The notes: generated from the letters alone by a model not told the origin. A stretch of 16,752 nt of DNA from Bacteroidaceae bacterium (GCA_024695315.1 JAILIJ010000093.1:1-16752); one strand, 5' to 3'; shown: positions 1-6,708, counted from the first letter of the stretch. Program-made: numbers and translations.

Positions 1-55
1 TTAACTAATCTCTGACTACTTCCGAAATTCGACTAATATAAGTAATAATTTGAGA

Positions 56-754
56 ATGTTTACATTCAAAAAATTTACTATTGACGACTCCGCCTGTGCC
101 ATGAAAGTTGGCACAGACGGAGTTCTTCTTGGAGCATGGGCAAAACATGAGAATACGAAGAGAATTCTCGACATAGGTACAGGATCTGGACTTATTGCTA
201 TCATGCTGGCACAGAGATTTGTGGATGCCTCCATCGAGGCTATCGACATAGATCCACTTTCCGTTTCACAAGCAGAAAAAAATATTGCCAACACGCCTTT
301 CATGGATAGAATAAAGGTGTGGGAAGCAGACTTTACGACTATGGACAACAATGAGAAGTATGATCTCATAGTCTCTAACCCGCCTTTCTATAAAGAGCAA
401 ACAACATGTCCCGACGCTAAGCGTGATGCCGCAAGACATACATCATCACTGCCATTCGAGAGACTTATAGAACAGGCAAGAATGAAATTAACAGAAAACG
501 GAAGGTTCTGCGTCATCATCCCTACTAGTGCCGTGACTGATTTCATCGGTACTGCAGCACGATACAAGTTGTATCTATGCCAAAGAACGGATGTGTATAC
601 CACACCACGTAAACAACCGAAGCGCACGTTATTATCGTTCACAACTACATCAGATACGGATTCAAAATTCAAGAAACTTTACATACGAAATGTAGAGAAC
701 GAGTTCTCGAACGAATATAAAGAATTAGGAAAAGACTTCTATTTAGATTTCTAA
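56..754 (+). CDS. yfiC: tRNA1(Val) (adenine(37)-N6)-methyltransferase-like protein
   Basis: A SAM-dependent methyltransferase of 232 residues, about the usual length of the YfiC/TrmN6 family, whose E. coli member methylates N6 of A37 in tRNA-Val. The Rossmann SAM-binding motif (LDIGTGSG) is at about residues 38-45 and the N6-adenine signature NPPF is at 108-111. The opening segment FKKFTIDDSACAMKVGTDGV is typical of the family. I place the start at the ATG at 56; a TTG at 50 is in frame two codons earlier but less likely. No Shine-Dalgarno is visible, as expected in Bacteroidota. The AEC permease gene begins 10 nt after the stop, so the two are probably co-transcribed, with no obvious functional link. 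The family is clear; tRNA-Val as the substrate comes from family knowledge and cannot be read from the sequence. Confidence 0.87.
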   Translation: MFTFKKFTIDDSACAMKVGTDGVLLGAWAKHENTKRILDIGTGSGLIAIMLAQRFVDASIEAIDIDPLSVSQAEKNIANTPFMDRIKVWEADFTTMDNNEKYDLIVSNPPFYKEQTTCPDAKRDAARHTSSLPFERLIEQARMKLTENGRFCVIIPTSAVTDFIGTAARYKLYLCQRTDVYTTPRKQPKRTLLSFTTTSDTDSKFKKLYIRNVENEFSNEYKELGKDFYLDF

Positions 755-764
755 CACTTCAAAT

Positions 765-1679
765 ATGGATTTCAAAGTTATTTTAGAACAGATGGTAATG
801 CTATTTTCTGTGGTCATTGCGGGTTACATCTGTGGAAAGACTAAACTCATGGACCAGACAACAAGTAAAAAGATGTCGGCCCTAATTATCAATCTCACCT
901 GCCCTTGTCTTATCATAGCAAGTACCATGGGTGATAAATTACCAGAAAGAGGACTTATCATACCACTTCTTATCGTCAGTTCTGTAACTTATTTCATCCT
1001 CATTTCCATTGCTGCCATATTACCAAAGTATTTTGGCGTAAAGGATAAGGACCAAGGAATCTTCAGTTTCATGCTCGCTTTTGGAAACGTTGGATTCATA
1101 GGATACCCTGTCGTAGCATCTATGTTCGGTCCAGAAGCGGTATTCTATGCCAGTGTCCTCAACGTAGCAAACACATTCTGCGTCTTCATCTGGGGCGCTC
1201 AGTTCATAGCCGGCAAGGAAGAGGGCAAATTCCAATGGAGCAGATTCTATTCTCCTGCTATGATAGGAACATATATTTCAATCATAATAGTGGCCTTTGC
1301 CGTAAAGACGCCTCACGTCATAGCCCAACCTTTTACACTAATAGGTAACATTACCGTTCCGGGATCGCTACTAATCATTGGATATAGCATATCACAGATT
1401 CCAACAAGGAAAATGACTGGAGGACCAAAGATTTTCATCATGGCAGTTTTTCGGCTTTTCATACTACCTGTATTCATAATGTATATCTTCAAATTTTCAG
1501 GTTTGGTGGATGAAAAAATCACAAACATCAACACGATGATTATTGCTATGCCAGTGGCATCGTTTGGCACAATGTTCTGCTTCAAATACGGCCGCGATGA
1601 GACTATCATGGCTCAAGGCACATTCATAACTACCCTTCTCTCCATGCTCACCATCCCAATTGTATCTATGCTGCTTTAA
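765..1679 (+). CDS. AEC-family permease (auxin efflux carrier-type transporter)
   Basis: A 304-residue polytopic inner-membrane protein. Hydrophobic segments run the full length, in two blocks (about residues 5-140 and 165-304) separated by a polar loop around 145-160 (AGKEEGKFQWSR). This matches the inverted-repeat, roughly ten-helix layout of the AEC/BASS fold. Family-like features are the N-terminal GYICGKTKLMDQTTSKKMSALIIN region, the NLTCPCLI stretch and the GNVGFIGYPV motif near residues 115-125. Bacterial AEC proteins export or exchange organic anions such as malate or malonate, or amino acids; the substrate cannot be predicted here. It follows the methyltransferase after 10 nt and ends just before a hairpin separating it from the convergent radical SAM gene. 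Confidence 0.85.
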   Translation: MDFKVILEQMVMLFSVVIAGYICGKTKLMDQTTSKKMSALIINLTCPCLIIASTMGDKLPERGLIIPLLIVSSVTYFILISIAAILPKYFGVKDKDQGIFSFMLAFGNVGFIGYPVVASMFGPEAVFYASVLNVANTFCVFIWGAQFIAGKEEGKFQWSRFYSPAMIGTYISIIIVAFAVKTPHVIAQPFTLIGNITVPGSLLIIGYSISQIPTRKMTGGPKIFIMAVFRLFILPVFIMYIFKFSGLVDEKITNINTMIIAMPVASFGTMFCFKYGRDETIMAQGTFITTLLSMLTIPIVSMLL

Positions 1680-1684
1680 CGCTT

Positions 1685-1724
1685 ATTTAACGGACATTTA
1701 ACAAGCGTTAAATTACCGTTAAAT
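1685..1724. repeat. Nested inverted repeat between convergent genes
   Basis: The outer arms are ATTTAACGG (1685-1693) and CCGTTAAAT (1716-1724). The inner arms are ATTTAAC (1696-1702) and GTTAAAT (1707-1713), around a 4-nt AAGC loop; two 2-nt mismatched pairs separate the two stems. It lies 6 nt after the permease stop and 37 nt before the stop of the convergent radical SAM gene. No U-run follows on either strand, so it is not a textbook intrinsic terminator, though it could end or protect transcripts from both sides. The same TTTAAC/GTTAAA word recurs every 11 nt or so. Confidence 0.75.
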
Positions 1725-1760
1725 GATGCAAAAACGAAATGTACAAATTGTATGAGCAAA

Positions 1761-2804
1761 TCAGGAAATAACTTTCCAACACTCTGGATCTGGAGCATAC
1801 ATAGAACCATGATATCCTTTAGCTATAGCAGGACATCCTCGACAAAAACGCAATAATTCACACTTGCCACATTTCTCAAAGTTCTCGTACTCTCGATAGG
1901 CCTCCATCTTAGGACCTGTGAATAGCTCGTATAGATTATCCTCAAGAGCATTGCCCACTTTACTTTCCATACGTCGACAAGCATAGCAAGCACCATCGGA
2001 AAGAATAGTAAAATGGCCATTACCACAATTACAGCCATCATACACAACATCATCATCGGGATAATCAGCAGGATTAAATAATCCATGCTCGTATTTCCAT
2101 AATATCCATAAATGATCTTTCAAGCTGAACCACGTCACACAATCTTTATCGTCCTTATAATGCTCAAATTTTTCCCAACATAAATCCATCATCTGACGAT
2201 ACTCTTCTGGCGAACAACATGTGTCACGGCTATCTGCATCCGGGCAATAACGAGCAAAAGCAAAGACATCCACTTTATGGCGTACAACCTCATCAATAAT
2301 AGCAGGCACTTCTTGATAATTCCAACGCGAAACTGTGGTCATCACTGCGACCTTAATGCCTGCGCGTCGCAATGGTGCAACAACATCCCAAGTCTCTTTA
2401 TATGAACCTGAACGACGAATTCTATCATGCGTTTCCTCCTGCCCATCAATAGAGAGTTGATATTTCTTACATCCATATTCAGCAAGACGTAGACAAGTAG
2501 CATCATCAAGATGGAAAGGATTACCCAGAAGTGCAAAATCTATGTGACGCTCACGGAGAATCTCCACAAACGACCAGAACTGAGGATGTAGTATCGGATC
2601 ACCTCCAGTCACATATAGATAAGGCCGACGATTGGCACGTCGACAAAAATCATCAATATTGTCAAGCACCTGAATCATATCTTCTATAGACATCTGCTTA
2701 AACTGTGCATGACTTCCCAAAGCATAGATATAACAATGCTTACAACGCTGATCGCACGCTTCGGTTATATGCCATTGAAAACTGAAATATGATTGTTGTG
2801 ACAT
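1761..2804 (-). CDS. Radical SAM/SPASM peptide maturase (ACGX-type system)
   Basis: A 347-residue radical SAM enzyme with a C-terminal SPASM domain. The cluster motif CX3CX2C is C17, C21, C24 (EACDQRCKHCY), and GGDP at 67-70 is the SAM-contacting motif. The SPASM region has C258, C260, C273, C276, then C312-X2-C315-X5-C321-X2-C324 and C342, enough ligands for two auxiliary Fe-S clusters. The central CX2CX5C and the GX4C (G271 to C276) match the SPASM pattern; the last spacing is X2 instead of the usual X3. No N-terminal peptide-recognition (RRE) domain is present, because the radical SAM motif starts at residue 17. SPASM enzymes commonly form thioether or C-C crosslinks in ribosomal peptides. 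The Cys-rich peptide gene directly upstream is the obvious substrate. I recall public annotations of this arrangement as 'radical SAM/SPASM domain protein, ACGX system'. The chemistry performed is unknown. Confidence 0.88.
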   Translation of the reverse strand: MSQQSYFSFQWHITEACDQRCKHCYIYALGSHAQFKQMSIEDMIQVLDNIDDFCRRANRRPYLYVTGGDPILHPQFWSFVEILRERHIDFALLGNPFHLDDATCLRLAEYGCKKYQLSIDGQEETHDRIRRSGSYKETWDVVAPLRRAGIKVAVMTTVSRWNYQEVPAIIDEVVRHKVDVFAFARYCPDADSRDTCCSPEEYRQMMDLCWEKFEHYKDDKDCVTWFSLKDHLWILWKYEHGLFNPADYPDDDVVYDGCNCGNGHFTILSDGACYACRRMESKVGNALEDNLYELFTGPKMEAYREYENFEKCGKCELLRFCRGCPAIAKGYHGSMYAPDPECWKVIS

Positions 2805-2820
2805 ATTTTTCTAATTTATG

Positions 2821-2858
2821 AAGGACCTGCCTTTTCCAAACCGGCAAAACAGGTCCTT
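2821..2858 (-). promoter_or_regulatory. Intercistronic hairpin between peptide gene and maturase gene
   Basis: The arms are perfect 9-mers: AAGGACCTG (2821-2829) and CAGGTCCTT (2850-2858). On the minus-strand RNA the interior can continue pairing (UUUU with AAAA, CC with GG) around a short GGUUU loop with a bulged G. The hairpin lies 13 nt after the peptide stop and 16 nt before the maturase ATG. Downstream on the minus strand is A-rich sequence without a U-run. It therefore probably stabilises the upstream message, attenuates read-through or limits translation of the maturase, and is not a full terminator. Such elements commonly give more precursor peptide than enzyme in RiPP operons; that role is inferred here. 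Confidence 0.75.
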
Positions 2859-2871
2859 AGTTGATAACAAA

Positions 2872-3018
2872 TTACTTGTCGCCTGCACCACAAGCTGAAC
2901 CACATGCAGAAGGCTTTTCTGAAGGTTTCTCTGTTGGTTTATCACCTGCGCCACAAGCGCTACCACATGAAGAACCAGGATTCTGCTCCTGATTTAATGT
3001 AAATTGATTTTTAAGCAT
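2872..3018 (-). CDS. ACGX-repeat Cys-rich RiPP precursor peptide
   Basis: A 48-residue peptide read ATG to TAA on the minus strand. The leader is short and free of Cys (MLKNQFTLNQEQNPG, residues 1-15). Two identical decapeptides CGSACGAGDK follow, at 18-27 and 39-48, joined by a KPTEKPSEKPS linker. All four Cys lie in CGSACGAG units, giving an (S/A)CGSACGAG pattern. The two repeats differ in 5 of 10 codons (for example AGC versus TCA for Ser) but not in any amino acid, so the repeat is held at protein level. The gene sits 33 nt after the dehydrogenase stop and 67 nt before a radical SAM/SPASM enzyme. This fits the 'ACGX-repeat peptide' class I recall from public annotation. The peptide ends exactly at the second repeat, so there is no follower. 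The final product and its activity are unknown. Confidence 0.85.
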   Translation of the reverse strand: MLKNQFTLNQEQNPGSSCGSACGAGDKPTEKPSEKPSACGSACGAGDK

Positions 3019-3051
3019 AATGTTTGAAATTAAATTGTGAATACTATATCG

Positions 3052-4014
3052 TTATTTAACGACTTGCAATATTATTTTACCGCCTGCTCCACGTTCTAAA
3101 ACTTCATGAGCCATACTAATCTGTTCGAGCGTAAATACCTGCTTGTAGAGCGGACGAATATGATGCCTATCTATCAAATCGAAAATCTGGTCGATCTGTT
3201 GCTGGGTAGGGGAGTTAGAGAAAAATCCTGAAAGAAAGACTCCATTTGGAATATACTTTATAGGATCAAAATTTTGAACGCTAAAAACATTACCCAATAT
3301 GCCTGTATTACATACGTATCCAGGATGACTTACTGTAAGCATGCTATCATGAAGAGTTTTCGGGCCAACAAGTTCCAGAATCTTATTTGGACGTTTCTTA
3401 AAATTGTAATCGCAGAGCCGTTCATTATCCACGACACATTCTTCAGCTCCAAGTTGGATAAGCTCTTCAAAAGAAGACTCGCGTCTACAAGCTGCTACCA
3501 CATGAGCACCCATGGCTTTTGCTAATTGGATAGCAGCTTCCCCGACTGTACTTGTTGCTCCACGCACCAAAAGAATGTCGTCTTTCTGCAGAAGTAGACT
3601 TTCTGTGAGACTTCCATAGGCTGTATAGTAAGTCTCCGGAATAGCAGCCAGAGAAATCCAATCGAGGTCTGTATTCACTTTGAACACATGTGTCCTTGGC
3701 AAAAGTACAAATTCTTCATAGCTACCGTTGAACGAGCGCCCCATTCCACCCATGAGAGCTATAACACGATCGCCTATCTTCATATCACTGTCACTTGGAT
3801 CAGCCACTTCACCAACACACTCAATACCTGGTACAACAGGTTTATGAATGTAATCGTGATCTGCTTCAAACAGACGCAAAAGAACCTCAGAATGATTCAT
3901 TCCTGCAGCATATACTCGCACAAGAACCCATCCATTTCTAATCTCTGGCAATGGTATCTCACAAACATGAAGCTCTGAAGCTTGACAACATCCGTTAATC
4001 TGTATGGCACGCAT
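3052..4014 (-). CDS. Zinc-independent quinone-oxidoreductase-like MDR dehydrogenase
   Basis: A 320-residue medium-chain dehydrogenase/reductase of the NADPH:quinone oxidoreductase type. The N-terminal GroES-like catalytic domain contains VRVYAAGMNHSEVLLR (about 32-47) and VPGIECVGEV (61-70). The nucleotide-binding Rossmann fold contains RGATSTVGEAAIQLAKAMGA (151-170), a variant of the AxxGxVG motif seen in QOR enzymes. The usual structural-zinc cysteine cluster is absent. Family members reduce quinones or alpha,beta-unsaturated carbonyls with NADPH in the cytosol. It is the first gene of a minus-strand unit leading into the ACGX peptide (33 nt away) and the SPASM maturase, and it faces an AraC-type regulator across the intergenic region. 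It may be an accessory tailoring enzyme or simply the regulator's own target gene; the sequence does not decide. Confidence 0.85.
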   Translation of the reverse strand: MRAIQINGCCQASELHVCEIPLPEIRNGWVLVRVYAAGMNHSEVLLRLFEADHDYIHKPVVPGIECVGEVADPSDSDMKIGDRVIALMGGMGRSFNGSYEEFVLLPRTHVFKVNTDLDWISLAAIPETYYTAYGSLTESLLLQKDDILLVRGATSTVGEAAIQLAKAMGAHVVAACRRESSFEELIQLGAEECVVDNERLCDYNFKKRPNKILELVGPKTLHDSMLTVSHPGYVCNTGILGNVFSVQNFDPIKYIPNGVFLSGFFSNSPTQQQIDQIFDLIDRHHIRPLYKQVFTLEQISMAHEVLERGAGGKIILQVVK

Positions 4015-4033
4015 ATTAAATGTATTTATTATT

Positions 4034-4049
4034 TAGGTTTCGAAACCTA
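4034..4049. promoter_or_regulatory. 16-bp perfect palindrome in the dehydrogenase leader
   Basis: TAGGTTTC followed directly by GAAACCTA, a perfect 16-bp dyad with no spacer, 20 bp upstream of the dehydrogenase ATG. It is inside the presumed 5' leader if transcription starts near 4186. A dyad with no loop is more likely a binding site for a dimeric regulator than an RNA hairpin. No factor can be assigned. Confidence 0.5.
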
Positions 4050-4191
4050 CTGCAGTCCGAAGGAAAATTGATGTGGCAGTAATTTTTCTGAATAATTTCT
4101 AATACCAAATTCTTTTTACAAAAAGTGGCTTTATTCGAATTTCCGAGACCAGTATTATTTATATCCAAAATCTACTCTAACATTTCGTTTG

Positions 4192-4199
4192 CAAAATTA
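4192..4199 (-). promoter_or_regulatory. Candidate Bacteroidota -7 box for the dehydrogenase/ACGX operon
   Basis: The minus-strand reading is TAATTTTG, a full match to the Bacteroidota -7 consensus TAnnTTTG. No good TTTG lies 19-21 bp upstream; that -33 region coincides with one copy of the direct repeat at 4215-4225. This is consistent with a weak promoter needing an activator. The predicted start near 4186 gives a leader of about 170 nt. Confidence 0.45.
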
Positions 4200-4214
4200 T
4201 GGCAAAGTATTGCA

Positions 4215-4257
4215 GGATATTTACAGAATAGTAACAAAAAATTGTCGGATATTTGCA
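4215..4257. promoter_or_regulatory. Direct repeat pair, candidate AraC-type operator
   Basis: GGATATTTACA (4215-4225) and GGATATTTGCA (4247-4257) are identical at 10 of 11 positions and start 32 bp apart, about three helical turns, so they face the same side of DNA. AraC-family proteins typically bind direct repeats. The right copy covers the -33 element of the regulator's own promoter; the left copy covers the -33 region of the divergent dehydrogenase promoter. Confidence 0.5.
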
Positions 4258-4283
4258 CTAATTGCATTTTATTACTATTTTTG
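4252..4283 (+). promoter_or_regulatory. Bacteroidota promoter for the AraC-type regulator
   Basis: A -33 element TTTG (4252-4255), a 20-bp spacer and a -7 box TATTTTTG (4276-4283) match the primary sigma factor pattern of Bacteroidota. The ATG at 4289 is only 5 nt after the -7 box, so the transcript may be nearly leaderless. Confidence 0.6.
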
Positions 4284-4288
4284 CCCCT

Positions 4289-5152
4289 ATGATAGACAAC
4301 ATTACACCTTACGAATTACCTGATGAGGATCACTATTCGTTCTTCTTTTTTGATAGACCAATCCTTATTGAAGAAGAAGCTGGACTCCACCAACATGATG
4401 CTTGGGAATTGACTTCAATCGCCCAGGGATATGGTACACTTATTTCAGGGGATGAAGTAAGACTTTTCAAAGAAGGCGACACAGTACTGATGCCTCCGAA
4501 AATTCTTCACCAATGGATCTTCGACCCCAAATCAACACGTGCAGACGGATGTATCCGTTTTCTAAAACTTGCCTTCCGTCCAAATTTTCTATCACAATGC
4601 CTTAAATTATTTCCTGAAATGCAAACAGCAATGGAAGGAGTTGAACTCCCTGTGGCAGCCCAACAATTTCAGGGACAATCCAAACATCAATTACGTCGTA
4701 GACTGGAAGCCATGAGCAGCATGAATAATCTTGAACGTGTGGGAGCTGCATTACAGTTACTACCTATAATATTCAAAGCTACGGAAAAAATGGAAATTGG
4801 TCGTCCAAAATATATAGAACGTAACGTATTTCGCTTACAAATGGTAAGTACATTTGTGATGAAACGTTTTCGCCATAAGGTAAAATTAGAAGAGGTAGCT
4901 CGAGAAGTAGGTATGAATCGATCTGCCTTCTGTACTTGGTTCAAGCAACAAAAGGGCATCACCTTCAATCAATTTCTTACTGACTTTCGAATCACAACGG
5001 CATGTGGCATGCTTAGAGATACAGATATGCAAATTTCGCAGATTGGCTGTAATGTAGGGTATGATGACCTACCACATTTCATTCATATATTCTCACAGCA
5101 CATAGGCATGAGTCCAAGTAATTATCGCAAACAACAATCGTCAAAATTATAA
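4289..5152 (+). CDS. AraC-family transcriptional regulator with cupin sensor domain
   Basis: A 287-residue regulator. The N-terminal cupin-type ligand domain includes LHQHDAWELTSIAQGYGTL (about 33-51), then EGDTVLMPPKILHQW with its buried His. The C-terminal AraC DNA-binding domain spans about residues 198-281 and has two helix-turn-helix units: VKLEEVAREVGMNRSAFCTWFK, then ISQIGCNVGYDDLPHFIHIFSQHIGMSPSNYRK. The second carries the usual GY-x5-F-x3-F-x4-G-SP-x2-YR signature. I choose ATG 4289; an in-frame TTG at 4262 lies within the promoter spacer and is unlikely. It is transcribed away from the dehydrogenase/ACGX operon and probably controls that operon and itself through the repeats at 4215-4257. 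The ligand is unknown. Confidence 0.9.
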   Translation: MIDNITPYELPDEDHYSFFFFDRPILIEEEAGLHQHDAWELTSIAQGYGTLISGDEVRLFKEGDTVLMPPKILHQWIFDPKSTRADGCIRFLKLAFRPNFLSQCLKLFPEMQTAMEGVELPVAAQQFQGQSKHQLRRRLEAMSSMNNLERVGAALQLLPIIFKATEKMEIGRPKYIERNVFRLQMVSTFVMKRFRHKVKLEEVAREVGMNRSAFCTWFKQQKGITFNQFLTDFRITTACGMLRDTDMQISQIGCNVGYDDLPHFIHIFSQHIGMSPSNYRKQQSSKL

Positions 5153-5220
5153 TTCTAAACGCAATGATTTTCTAATTTTCCCAAAAACGGCATAACCCCA
5201 TAACCGTACAACAGCAAAAT

Positions 5221-5253
5221 AAAAACAGCACCAGACCCGAAAGTCCAGTGCTG
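5221..5253 (-). terminator. Intrinsic terminator of the inositol-phosphate synthase gene
   Basis: The stem is CAGCAC (5226-5231) with GTGCTG (5248-5253), then a CA/CA mismatch, then GAC (5234-5236) with GTC (5243-5245) around a 6-nt loop. On the minus strand it is followed by TTTTT (complement of 5221-5225). It lies 42 nt after the synthase stop. Confidence 0.8.
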
Positions 5254-5295
5254 AAATATATAAAGTCATATTATGATAGCAGACAAAAGCAAATT

Positions 5296-6603
5296 TTAGT
5301 CAATCTCTTCATCAGCCTCATAACCGCCCATCTCACGAATAGCATTCTTCAACATAGTGTACTGTTGGAAGAGATGGTTGACAGGTTCCTCGTTCTTTGT
5401 GTAGTCATGCATAGGAGCCTTGAGGAAGAATGAGAGGAAACGCTGGATGCCACCCTTGCCAGCACGTGCTGCCAAGTCAGAAAGCAGACACAGGTCGAGA
5501 AGTAATGGAGCAGCAAGGATAGAGTCACGACAAAGGAAATTGATCTTGATCTGCATAGGGTAACCCATCCAACCAAAGATGTCAATATTATCCCAGCCCT
5601 CCTTATTATCGTTGCGTGGTGGGTAGTAGTTGATACGTACCTTGTGGTAGTAGTCTGTATAAAGATCAGGCTGCTTGTCTGCCTGAAGAATAGACTCGAG
5701 AGTAGAAAGCTTGCTGACCTCCTTTGTGTGGAAGTTAGCTGGTTCATCAAGTACAAGACCATCACGGTTGCCAAGAATGTTAGTAGAGAACCATCCAGCA
5801 AGTCCGAGACAACGTGTTCCGATGATAGGAGCGAAACCAGACTTTACAAGAGTCTGTCCTGTCTTGAAGTCCTTACCAGCGATAGGCACATTGAGTTTTT
5901 CAGACATCTCCCACATAGCAGGAATATCAACAGTCGTGTTTGGTGCACCCATGATGAAAGGACATCCCTCTGCCAAAGCAGCATAAGCATAACACATAGA
6001 AGGCGCAATGTTGACAGTATCATTTGCCTTCATAGCCTCCTCGAGGTGTGCTAATGTATCGTGAACCTTTAAGTTTGGCTCCACATAAATCTCTGTAGAA
6101 GCTGCCCAAGCAACTACAACACGGTCGAGACCATTGTCAGCCTTAAATTTCTTGATGTCAGCGCGAAGCTCCTCCACCATGTCCCAACGAGTAGCACATG
6201 ACTTTACGTTGTCACCGTCTAGACGCTTAGCATAGTTCTTATCAAAAGCAGCCTTAAAAGGCACAATCTTACTCAACTCATCCTTAACTGGGTTGATATC
6301 CTTTTCTTTAAGAACCTCAGCATACATAGCACTCTGGTAGGCATTTGCTGGGTAAACATCCCATGCTCCAAACACTATATCATCGAGTTTAGCAAGAGGA
6401 ACAATATCGTAATAAGACAAATATTTCTTGTCGTTACCCTTACCAACACGTATCTTATCATACTGAGTCATAGAACCAACAGGCTTTGCAAGCCCTTTGC
6501 GTGCCATAAGCACACCAGTCATGAACGTAGAAGTCACAGCTCCCAAACCGACCACCATAATGCCGAGTTTTCCGTCAGCTGGCTTCACTTTTGATTTTTC
6601 CAT
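5296..6603 (-). CDS. ino1: Inositol-3-phosphate synthase (MIPS)
   Basis: A 435-residue cytosolic NAD-dependent isomerase that converts glucose 6-phosphate to 1D-myo-inositol 3-phosphate. The N-terminal Rossmann motif GLGAVTST is at 19-26. Other MIPS signatures are GAPNTTVD (219-226), GKDFKTGQT (243-251) with catalytic-region lysines, NILGNRDG (275-282) and KINFLCRDSILAAPL (353-367). Length matches bacterial forms of the family. Bacteroidota such as B. thetaiotaomicron use this enzyme for inositol phospho- and sphingolipids. The lipid-head-group genes usually expected nearby are not in this window, so the gene stands alone, with its own promoter candidate and terminator. The ATG at 6603 directly precedes a lysine-rich start (EKSKVK). 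Assignment is firm; the downstream lipid role is inferred. Confidence 0.93.
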   Translation of the reverse strand: MEKSKVKPADGKLGIMVVGLGAVTSTFMTGVLMARKGLAKPVGSMTQYDKIRVGKGNDKKYLSYYDIVPLAKLDDIVFGAWDVYPANAYQSAMYAEVLKEKDINPVKDELSKIVPFKAAFDKNYAKRLDGDNVKSCATRWDMVEELRADIKKFKADNGLDRVVVAWAASTEIYVEPNLKVHDTLAHLEEAMKANDTVNIAPSMCYAYAALAEGCPFIMGAPNTTVDIPAMWEMSEKLNVPIAGKDFKTGQTLVKSGFAPIIGTRCLGLAGWFSTNILGNRDGLVLDEPANFHTKEVSKLSTLESILQADKQPDLYTDYYHKVRINYYPPRNDNKEGWDNIDIFGWMGYPMQIKINFLCRDSILAAPLLLDLCLLSDLAARAGKGGIQRFLSFFLKAPMHDYTKNEEPVNHLFQQYTMLKNAIREMGGYEADEEID

Positions 6604-6700
6604 TGAATTATTAAATGATGTTTTAGTAATGTAAATGATTTGTTATGTGTATACAAACATGTGAACGACAACAAGAAAGGTGCCGTTCATATTTCATCAG

Positions 6701-6708
6701 CAAAGGTA
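6701..6708 (-). promoter_or_regulatory. Candidate -7 box for inositol-3-phosphate synthase
   Basis: The minus-strand reading is TACCTTTG, matching TAnnTTTG. A -33 element at the right distance is not evident. The expected start near 6695 gives a leader of about 90 nt. Confidence 0.4.

Noticed and set aside
2821..2858. The intercistronic hairpin as a full intrinsic terminator
   Set aside because: No U-run follows the stem on the minus strand, and the maturase gene downstream has no clear promoter of its own.
5190..5215. ACGG...CCGT pairing after the AraC-type regulator as its terminator
   Set aside because: The stem is only four base pairs with a large loop and no T-run, so it is indistinguishable from chance.
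5644..6054. Long plus-strand frame antisense to the inositol-phosphate synthase
   Set aside because: The opposite strand encodes an unambiguous enzyme; the antisense frame is a by-product of its codon use.
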